DNA from: Delphinus delphis
Lineage: Eukaryota > Chordata > Mammalia > Artiodactyla > Delphinidae
Direction: 5' to 3'
NCBI RefSeq assembly: GCF_949987515.2
Contig: NC_082698.1
Span: 31,648,070 to 31,712,069, forward strand
DNA: 64,000 nt
In this document: in pieces, positions 58,401-64,000 of the stretch
Numbering within the stretch: the stretch's first letter is position 1
Layout of the letters: every line of letters starts with the position of its first letter
Translations under genes and position numbers: made by a program
The notes under the pieces: generated by a model
Database searches by the model: none
What the model was told of the DNA's origin: nothing
Seen by the model: the letters and a program-made list of their open reading frames with translations, nothing else

Positions 58401-60364
58401 TCAACACTGGGTTATCAAACTTTTAATCTTTGCTCATCTGATAAGTGAAAAATAGCATTCCATTGTAGTTTTTTTTTTCTCTTGCTGTGAGTAAGGTTGA
58501 GTATCTTGACATATAGTTGAACAATTCGTGTTTTCTTCACTATGATCTATTTATATCTCTTGCCCATTTATTGATTACTTGTCTTATAACTTGAAAATCT
58601 TTGTATTTGAGAAATTGGCTCTTTTCTCTTGTATGATTTGTAGATATTATTTTCCCAGTTTGTTATTTGTCTTTTGACTTTGTTTATGGCTTTCATGCCA
58701 TGCAGAAATTGATTTTCATATTGTGAGATTTATCAATCTTCTTTTTCTTTTTTTCAACTTTCACGTTTTGGTTCAGACTTTGAAAGGCCTTTCCCCTTAG
58801 AGATTATTTTTAAAATGCCCCCTTTCCCTTTCTCAGCACTATGATGACTTGATTCCTTGTATACTTCTTTCCTTTAATGAGACTTGAGGGATAAGTAGCT
58901 ACATGTACTTGACCCAGCTTTTGGGGAACTGCAGTCAAACTGAGTTCTCTTAAACTTCATACAGCCATACTGAGGGAGTGTGGTTTTGGGTAATACATGG
59001 CTGAGTACAGAAAAGGGATGGTTAGTGACAAGGATTGAGATTATAGTGGAACTACTCTTTATTATTCTTAAACCTACTATTTATATTTTTAAATCACATT
59101 TTTGAAGGATATTTGATAACATGGAAAATTTTTCCTAATGTAGATAGAATAAATGAAAGAAAAAGTATTTTAAAATATTTGGAACAAACACATGAAAAGA
59201 TTTTCAACATCATTAGCCATTAAGGAAATGCAAAACCCCAAGGAGATACCACTTCATACCCACTGGGATGGCTATAATTTTAAAAATGGACAATAACAAG
59301 TATTGGCAGGAATGTGGAGAAATTGGAACCCTCAGACATTGTTGGTGGGACTGCAAAATGGTGGAGCCGATTTGGAAAAGAGTTTGACAGTTCCTTAATA
59401 AATTGAACATAATCATAGTCTGTCTTCCCCTAGTCCTAGTTTAGACATGTTATTGCCTGTGTCTGAGCCTTACTATAAAAAGTATGAAGTTAGAAAAGCA
59501 CAGGCATATTTGAGGATAGTTTGTATCTGCTAAGTTATAGTAACCTCCTGATTTGTGTCCTCACTTCCATCAGTGCTACCTGCATCTTGGAATTAATCCT
59601 CCTGGGGGTCACACTGCTTGGTTGGACTTCATAATCTAACCCTGAAATGTCCTTCCTTAATCTTTTGGCTGTTCCTGTGTTAAATCCTTTGCTTCAGTCA
59701 AGTGATCTGCTCAAGGCCAGTGCCTCACACATGTTTGGCACATAGGAGACACTCAGTAACTATTCTAATTAATCAGCAACTGTCCCTCAGTGGCATCATA
59801 TGCTGTTCTAGTTGCATACCATTTTATATGCCATCTCTCTACGTAAATTTTCCTTTAAACACTATTTTTTCCAGTCACATATTACTCATCCCAGTTCCAC
59901 AAAACCATCCTCAACCAGAAATGGCTGTTTCTTCTTCTGGCGTTCCACAGTACTGACTGCACCACTCACTGAGCACATCTTATAACCATTGTACATGGGT
60001 TCATGTTTTATTAATCTCTACATTAGTATTTCCATTTTAGAATATTAATGTTTTAAGCTCATGGACAGTAATATGGCCTATTATGAACTTCTGTGTCCTT
60101 TCTCTAAGCCACATTGCCTTCTCTGTTATTGTGTAATGTTTAAGAAACAGTGGCTACTTAATGCATGGTAAATAACTATAGGCAACCATCAGCAATTGAA
60201 GCAAATGCTTCTTTTCCCTTCTGCAGGCTATGCATTGTACTTCCTGCTGTGTCATACCAGTTTCCTTGGAGATCCAGATACTGTGGGCATATGTAGGCCT
60301 CCAGTCCAACCCACAAGCTCATGTGTCAGGAGCCCGATTCCTATACCACTGTCAGCCCATACAG
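46235..60364 (+). CDS. TCTN3: TCTN3, tectonic-3 (13 coding exons, 3' end outside window)
   Basis: Tectonic-3 belongs to the tectonic/MKS module of the ciliary transition zone and is needed for ciliogenesis and Hedgehog signalling. Thirteen exons with GT-AG introns join without a stop or frameshift into 523 codons; human TCTN3 has about 607. Visible parts: a hydrophobic signal peptide at residues 1-21, a Pro/Ser/Thr-rich linker to about 75, then the Cys-rich tectonic domain starting '[20 protein letters not shown]' at about residues 82-101. Possible N-glycosylation sites include N71-R-T, N-N-S, N-A-S, N-F-T, N-G-T and N-L-T. I chose the ATG at 46235 because the following residues match the human N-terminus (QLALLQVFF). 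The missing roughly 80 residues would include the C-terminal membrane segment, so intron 13 exceeds 3.6 kb. TCTN1 and TCTN2 are more distant relatives; the exon-by-exon match is to TCTN3. Confidence 0.97.
46641..46764 (+). CDS. TCTN3: TCTN3 exon 2
   Basis: 124 bp, acceptor 'ttttatag', donor GTGAGC. It carries the cysteine cluster [20 protein letters not shown] that defines the tectonic family, ending G-S-V and two bases of Arg. Confidence 0.97.
47085..47203 (+). CDS. TCTN3: TCTN3 exon 3
   Basis: 119 bp, acceptor 'tttcctcag', donor GTGAGT. It encodes '[20 protein letters not shown]' and on to V-N-N, with an N-N-S sequon formed across the next junction. Confidence 0.97.
47440..47580 (+). repeat. 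L2 3'-end fragment in TCTN3 intron 3
   Basis: It shows the L2 tail layout: 'caatctccatgaaggggctc', 'ccccagtgcctgacataaga', then 'tacgtgaatgaatg'. Confidence 0.6.
47625..47805 (+). repeat. MIR SINE in TCTN3 intron 3
   Basis: MIR phrases 'ccaactgcacagtcttgaac', 'ttcttcaactgcagaatgag' and 'gtgaaagtgctctataactg'. Confidence 0.6.
47824..48127 (+). mobile_element. Long-form CHR SINE in TCTN3 intron 3
   Basis: It runs from 'tggcttctggggtggcgcgg' to an AAAT tail. Duplications AATAGACTTA lie at 47814-47823 and 48128-48137. Confidence 0.9.
48454..48742 (+). mobile_element. CHR SINE of intermediate form in TCTN3 intron 3
   Basis: It starts 'ggcttccctggtggcgcagt'. Near-identical 11-bp duplications TAAGGCTGCAG (48443-48453) and TAAAGCTGCAG (48743-48753). 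The body mixes features of the short CHR-2 text (rejoined 'gagaggcc' motifs) and the long form ('aactagagaaagccc'). Confidence 0.9.
49110..49260 (+). repeat. MIR SINE in TCTN3 intron 3
   Basis: It reads 'ctactcctggctctgccaga', 'ctgtggccttttgcaactca', in MIR order. Confidence 0.55.
49519..49725 (-). mobile_element. CHR-2 SINE, antisense, in TCTN3 intron 3
   Basis: Identical TCAACGTACCTT duplications lie at 49507-49518 and 49726-49737. A pure T run at the left is the tail. Well preserved. Confidence 0.95.
49905..50112 (+). repeat. MER5-like hAT-Charlie element
   Basis: It shows 'ggtggtctgcagaccagcag', 'cacctggagatcttgttaac', 'ctgattcagtagttctggaa' and the end 'cactttgagtaacaaagat'. Confidence 0.7.
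50113..50985. other. TCTN3 intron 3, unassigned part
   Basis: No exon candidate or named repeat was seen in this part of the intron. Confidence 0.35.
50986..51175 (+). repeat. Old L1 3'-end fragment in TCTN3 intron 3
   Basis: It ends with the phrase 'atttgcatactttactgtgt' and 'acgcctcaataaaaatattt', typical of old L1 tails. It ends about 60 bp before exon 4. Confidence 0.6.
51233..51360 (+). CDS. TCTN3: TCTN3 exon 4
   Basis: 128 bp after a 4.0 kb intron. Acceptor 'attttag', donor GTGAGC. It encodes '[20 protein letters not shown]' followed by the F-G-G-E-S-F segment, with an N-A-S sequon. Confidence 0.96.
51595..51703 (+). CDS. TCTN3: TCTN3 exon 5
   Basis: 109 bp, acceptor 'tgtttag', donor GTGAGC. 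Encodes [13 protein letters not shown] through C-A-E-S-N-P-A. Confidence 0.96.
51783..51898 (+). CDS. TCTN3: TCTN3 exon 6
   Basis: 116 bp with a short 79-bp intron before it. Acceptor 'attctaag', which has a purine before the AG, and donor GTGGGT. It encodes [16 protein letters not shown] through the N-F-T sequon and V-L-K. Confidence 0.95.
52372..52407 (+). CDS. TCTN3: TCTN3 exon 7 (36-bp micro-exon)
   Basis: Twelve codons, [12 protein letters not shown]. Acceptor 'atactag', donor GTATGA. It matches the human segment in length and position (V-P-R-S-M-T-D-P-Q-N-M-E). Being in frame (36 bp), it could be skipped without a frameshift. Confidence 0.92.
52968..53048 (+). CDS. TCTN3: TCTN3 exon 8
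   Basis: 81 bp, acceptor 'ttgctag', donor GTAGGG. It encodes [20 protein letters not shown] and then C-Q-N-V-V-S-Q. Confidence 0.96.
53795..54045 (-). repeat. Old L1 3' UTR fragment, antisense, in TCTN3 intron 8
   Basis: The plus strand reads 'aattgagatgtaattgacat', 'attagttttaggtgtacaac', 'gatttgatgcacatatatac', as in old L1M 3' ends in reverse complement. Confidence 0.75.
54142..54267 (+). CDS. TCTN3: TCTN3 exon 9
   Basis: 126 bp, acceptor 'tatttcag', donor AGG|GTTAGG, which is weak at +3 (T). It encodes '[20 protein letters not shown]' with sequons N-G-T and N-L-T, ending H-F-I-I-R-F-R. Confidence 0.95.
54268..55166. other. TCTN3 intron 9, with 28-bp tandem duplication
   Basis: No named repeat. 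A 28-base unit at 54772-54799 is repeated exactly at 54800-54827. Confidence 0.6.
55167..55274 (+). CDS. TCTN3: TCTN3 exon 10
   Basis: 108 bp, acceptor 'tttctgcag'. I set the end at TCA|GTATCC because this keeps the frame and matches the human length (L-T-D-D-I-S-Y-S versus L-T-G-D-R-R-H-S here). A cryptic GT at 55258 would shift the frame. The chosen donor is poor at +4 to +6, so the boundary is the least certain in the gene. Confidence 0.88.
55721..55815 (+). CDS. TCTN3: TCTN3 exon 11
   Basis: 95 bp, acceptor 'ccacctcag', donor GTAGGT. It encodes [13 protein letters not shown] and '[17 protein letters not shown]'. Confidence 0.96.
56098..56251 (+). CDS. TCTN3: TCTN3 exon 12
   Basis: 154 bp, acceptor 'catttcag', donor GTAAGG. 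It encodes [12 protein letters not shown] and '[20 protein letters not shown]', ending N-C-S-V-S. Confidence 0.97.
57358..57973 (-). mobile_element. Two tandem long CHR SINEs, antisense, within one target-site duplication
   Basis: Units lie at 57358-57671 and 57672-57973, both reading on the minus strand with tails to the left. Only one pair of identical duplications, AGTGTGGCATTTTA (57344-57357 and 57974-57987), encloses both. The 5' unit (right) lacks the first 15-20 bases of the SINE. Confidence 0.88.
58079..58288 (+). mobile_element. CHR-2 SINE in TCTN3 intron 12
   Basis: Complete CHR-2 with an A tail of about 17 bases. Duplications GGTATTTGCA (58069-58078) and GGTATATGCA (58289-58298). 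Confidence 0.93.
59160..59412 (+). repeat. Old L1 ORF2 fragment in TCTN3 intron 12
   Basis: It reads 'cattagccattaaggaaatg', 'acttcatacccactgggatg', 'gttggtgggactgcaaaatg', the C-terminal ORF2 region in sense. Confidence 0.8.
59413..60226. other. TCTN3 intron 12, unassigned 3' part
   Basis: No exon candidate other than exon 13 at the end, and no named repeat. Confidence 0.35.
60227..60364 (+). CDS. TCTN3: TCTN3 exon 13
   Basis: 138 bp after a 4.0 kb intron. Acceptor 'cttctgcag', consensus donor GTAAGT. It encodes [17 protein letters not shown] and ends F-L-Y-H-C-Q-P-I-Q. The remaining C-terminal exon is not in the window. Confidence 0.97.
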
Positions 60365-60832
60365 GTAAGTCTTGGCTCATAAAGGACCACCAAGCCTTAC
60401 AAAGCCTCGATTGTCTTATCAGCCGTTTGATGACCAGATAATTTTTTAACTTCTGAGAGCCAATTTATGCTACCAGCCAATGTTTGGTTAGAATGAGCTG
60501 ACACAATTAACTTTCAAGTCAATCCTCCCTGCCTGGTTACTGAAATTTAACATGTTTTTATGGTGAATACAATCTATATCCCTTTTTTTCTGTTTTTTTT
60601 TTTTTTTTAATTTCATGACTATAGTAATAGGTTAGTTCTTTTAACTTAATCATACCAGTATTACTACACTGGTTGATTCAACCACAGAAAAGATTTTCCA
60701 TAACTGTGTTCAGTGTGACAGTCACATGCTAATTAGAGTCTCTGGGCCTATTGGTTGCTGTTAAAGTTACTACTGTAGCTAGTTTGTAGTCATCAATTCT
60801 TGGTTGATTGCACTCCATTAAAATTAATTTTT

Positions 60833-60997
60833 GGGGACATGGGTTCGTGCCCCAATCCGGGAAGATCCCACATGCTGTGGAGCGGCTGGGCCCGTGAGCC
60901 ATGGCCACTGAGCCTGCATGTCCGGAGCCTGTGCTCCACAATGGGAGAGGCCACAGCAGTGGGAGGCCCACATACCACAAAAATAAATAAATAAATA
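60833..60997 (+). mobile_element. 5'-truncated CHR-2 SINE
   Basis: It starts inside the tRNA-like part ('ggggacatgggttcgtgcc'), so about 45 bases of the 5' end are missing. Duplications AAAATTAATTTTT (60820-60832) and AAAATGAATTTTT (60998-61010). Confidence 0.9.
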
Positions 60998-61010
60998 AAA
61001 ATGAATTTTT

Positions 61011-61125
61011 TTTTTTGGCTGCACTATGCGGCTTGTGGGATCTTAGTTCCCAGACCAGGGATCGAACCTGTACCCCCTGCAGTGGAAGTGCAGAATCCTA
61101 AACACTGGACCGCTGGGAAATTCCC
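61011..61125 (-). mobile_element. CHR-type SINE, short form, antisense
   Basis: It abuts the preceding SINE tail to tail. It reads 'ggctgcactatgcggcttgt' to 'cgctgggaaattccc' on the plus strand. The target-site duplication is unclear because both sides are A/T-rich. Confidence 0.85.
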
Positions 61126-62265
61126 TAAAATAAATAATTTTAATATGTAGTTAACATATACCCATTGTTTATGATGTGCCTTAGGACAGCTTTAGCGTCT
61201 GTCTTGGTTTTAGAACCTAACACTTAGCTTTAGAAGTTCAAAAACAGAAATCATTAGGTCCTGGTGAACTGATTCATGTATAAACTTATTAACTTTTAAT
61301 GGAAATTAAAACTAATTGAAATTATTACCTGTAAGTCATTGCATTTACCTCCCAGAAAAGAAACTAGAGACTACATTTAAGTCAGAAGTAAAATACCTTT
61401 AGCTCCTCCCTCACAACAGAGTTGACCACCTTAGCTCTCTATGCCTGTAAATGTGTTAAAACTTAGGTTGCTGGAAACTGTGTTAATGAGAACATTCCAT
61501 TCTCCCTGTGTTGGTTTACTGAATAAGATAGAACTCTCTGTAAGACTCATTTAATCTGTTACAGATACTGCACTGAATCTATTGTTTTATTTTTACGAAC
61601 TGTATCTTTATTTATGAATACCTGTGTAGTTTGGGAGTATACCTACAGGACTGTTTTTAATCTTCCTGAATCTCTGGCTCTGTTAGGCATTGAAGCTACC
61701 CAGTGCCTCTTTCTTGTCTAGATATTTTTAATCATTATATTTTTCTAGTATTTAGTAAAGGTTAGCTTTTCAGGTTAGTCTTCCCCCTCTACAAATTGTT
61801 CTGTTTTTTAAATTTGTGTCAACATTTAAAAATCAAGAAATTTTACCTTCACATCCAGATCTCTGACTTCTCTTGAAAATCTGGTGGTAAAGATCCTACA
61901 CTACTGCATGGCATAAACTCTCCTGCTGCTGAATGATTATTTCAACTAATAGAGTACCCCATTCACACAGCCTATACCTACCTACCCTTAGCCATCCCAC
62001 TTCTCTCATTCAGGTTATTTGCTTAGGCTGGTAGGCATTTGTGTTTTTGCACCTTGAAATGAAGGTCGGCTGAATTTTGAACTGAACTGTCTGAATGACT
62101 TTTCATGGTATAAATGTAGCTTTAGAAACACTTGAGATTCCTCTCACTATAAAAAGTAAAGCAGCAAAATTTTTGGAATGTTCCCAGCAACAAACTACAA
62201 AATAGGGAAGAATTTAAGCAAAACACTGTGTAGACTTCCCTGTCTTCTTGTATGATAATAATAAT
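61126..62265. other. TCTN3 intron 13, unassigned
   Basis: No exon or named repeat was seen. Confidence 0.35.
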
Positions 62266-62370
62266 AGCAAAACATTTATTGAACATTTACTATGTAACAG
62301 GCACTGGTAATATTTTTTATGTGTTTTTAGTATTGAATTCTCACAACAAACCCATGAAGTAAATAGGACT
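62266..62370 (-). repeat. MIR fragment, antisense
   Basis: It reads 'aacatttattgaacatttac', 'gtaacaggcactggtaatat', then 'acaacaaacccatgaagtaa'. Confidence 0.6.
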
Positions 62371-62694
62371 TATTTACATGGTACTCTGCTGCTTATGTTT
62401 TTGTACTAATTGGTCCTTTAAAGGGATCATTAAGTTTGGGTCTTGATAAAATACATCATGTCTTCTGTCTGAATATAAACTTTCTTTTAATTTAAAAAAG
62501 AAAATATATCTGAAGGAAGAAACAACTAGTTATAAAGAATATTTTGAATCAATAAAACCAAAATAATAAGTGAGGTAAAAGAACAGTGTAGCATCACAGG
62601 ATCAAAGCTCTGAACCTTTCTAGAATTATAATATTCATTTCTATTTAAGTGGATCATCAAGCTTTTTGGATTATCTAGGAGACCTGTTGCCTGA

Positions 62695-62905
62695 AGTTAA
62701 GGGTGGTAATTAAGATCCCAGGCATGAGTCAGACAGACGTAGGCCCAAATCAAGTTATTTTATTTCTCTAAATCTAATTACTCTCATCTATAAGATGGAG
62801 ATTAATAATAATACTTCATTAGGTTGTGCAGATTAAATGAGATCATAAAATAAAACATTTAACATTTCCTGGCACATAGTGAATACTCAGTAAATATCGC
62901 TCATC
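62695..62905 (+). repeat. MIR SINE
   Basis: MIR order: 'ttatttctctaaatctaatt', 'ctataagatggagattaata', 'tgcagattaaatgagatcat', 'tggcacatagtgaatactca'. Confidence 0.7.
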
Positions 62906-64000
62906 ATATCATCATTATTATTTTATTATCGTACCTTTTTTGGTTCTGAATTTCCATATAAATAGCATATCAAATAGGTTTAAAGCAAAACACAAAAGAG
63001 ATAAGCAGGAATTAGAGCAGTGTTTTTCAACCTTTGTTGGCTATCATCCATGGTAAGAAATATATTTTACATCACAACCCAGCTTATAACACATACTTAT
63101 ATAAAACTGAAATAAGATTTTTATAAAACGTTATCTTTATGCAGTACACTCTGTGATAGTCTGTTCTATTGTAATTTATTCTGTTTTATTTTTAATGGTA
63201 GACACTAGTGGGTCACAATTTGCAATTTGAAAAACTTTTAGAGAGTGTATCTCTGACTACATTTCAAAACTAAATATATTGTTTAATAAATGCCTTTTAT
63301 TCATTATATTGTAAATGAAAGTTAGCAGTGTTTATGCCTCAATTAAATAGCATATGCCAGAAAAACTGCCAACTTAGCTATCAGTCTAGCTAGTGGTTCT
63401 TAATTTTATGGATCCTGTTGAGAATCTGTTGAAAGCTATTCACTTACTAGAAAAATGCACAGACACACAACATTCTTTATATAGTTTCAAGGGATTTATT
63501 GATTTCTTGAAGCCTGGCTAAGAATCTCTGCCACAATCTCTTAATTAAACAGGCAGTATACTAGGAAAGATAAAGAACACTAAACAAAATAAGAATAAAT
63601 CAGAATTAGATTTTTTGAAATAATTGCTATGAAAGAAAGGACTAGGAAGTGGTTGGATTGGTAACAAACAGTTCTGTTTCTCGTTTCTGTTGATGTATTG
63701 GAGAATACCAAATGACCTCTCTTCCGAGAAGGGGCAACAGTAACACCGCCAGTGGACTTGGTTGCTATGACAGTCAGTAAAGTTTCTGTCACTAAAGTCT
63801 TTCTTTTTCAAGGATCAGTCAACCACTATTTGCTTCTCTCTCGATGAATGATTAGACTATAGAAGTTCTCTGCCCCTTTCTGTGGTTCTTAGTAGCCTGT
63901 ATAGAACTTTACCTAGTTCACTGGGTTGTTCTGTTATCTTATTACCTCTTTTCATTTTTTTAAAGAACTTTTTAAAGTTATGCTCATTGTTCCATATGTT
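62906..64000. other. TCTN3 intron 13 to window end
   Basis: I looked for the last TCTN3 exon and did not find it. Text at 63012-63240 ('gtttttcaacctttgttggc') resembles an old DNA-transposon fossil but stays unassigned. Confidence 0.35.

Larger units (their letters stand above)
56940..58810 (-). repeat. Old L1 ORF2 region, antisense, with two later SINE insertions
   Basis: The plus strand follows reverse-complement L1M text: 'agcttcctcattctttgcat' (57220), 'ttcaggttgttttcagcctt' (57314), 'gaagtagaattgctagatca' (58046), 'accaatttacagtcccacta' (58346). It is split by the SINE pair at 57358-57973 and the CHR-2 copy at 58079-58288. It lies in TCTN3 intron 12. Confidence 0.75.

Noticed and set aside
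60365..64000. Last TCTN3 exon
   Set aside because: I searched for a frame encoding the expected C-terminal membrane anchor after an AG acceptor and found none. It most likely lies beyond the window.

Overview
This is vertebrate nuclear DNA: long introns, GT-AG splice sites and dense interspersed repeats. Most of the young repeats are tRNA-derived SINEs of the CHR type, both the short form and the CHR-2 form with a conserved 3' body and an A-rich tail. That points to a cetartiodactyl mammal, most likely a whale or dolphin. No bacterial, plasmid, phage or CRISPR feature is present.

Two protein-coding genes are supported, arranged head to head about 27 kb apart. On the minus strand, 19292-19373 carries the first exon of ENTPD1 (CD39 ecto-nucleotidase). 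It holds a 5' UTR and only 16 coding bases; the rest of the gene lies off the left edge. On the plus strand, TCTN3 (tectonic-3, a ciliary transition-zone protein) starts at 46235 in a CpG-rich promoter. I could place 13 coding exons in one intact frame (523 codons) up to 60364. The final exon, with the C-terminal membrane anchor, is expected beyond the right edge.

Layout: 1-2.8 kb, old L1 pieces and unassigned DNA. 2.8-8.0 kb, one L2 element broken by a microsatellite, two SINEs and an internally deleted L1 that contains a GC-rich minisatellite. 8-18 kb, SINEs, L2, MIR, MER5 and LTR remnants inside ENTPD1 intron 1. 19.3-20.9 kb, ENTPD1 exon 1 with an L1 5' fragment just upstream in the same orientation. 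21-33.9 kb, intergenic and repeat-poor. 33.9-38.2 kb, a 5'-truncated L1 with exact target-site duplications, a dead ORF2 and a nested SINE. 38-45.8 kb, LTR, L1, MER2-like and SINE copies. 45.8-64 kb, TCTN3 promoter, exons and introns.

The genes do not form a pathway. ENTPD1 degrades extracellular ATP/ADP; TCTN3 acts at the cilium in Hedgehog signalling. I found no undescribed system. The notable signals concern retrotransposon structure: an L1 5' fragment without a poly-A tail beside the ENTPD1 promoter, a target-site-bounded internally deleted L1 with a minisatellite, and two SINE pairs each enclosed by one target-site duplication. All family names come from recognition by eye, without a database search.
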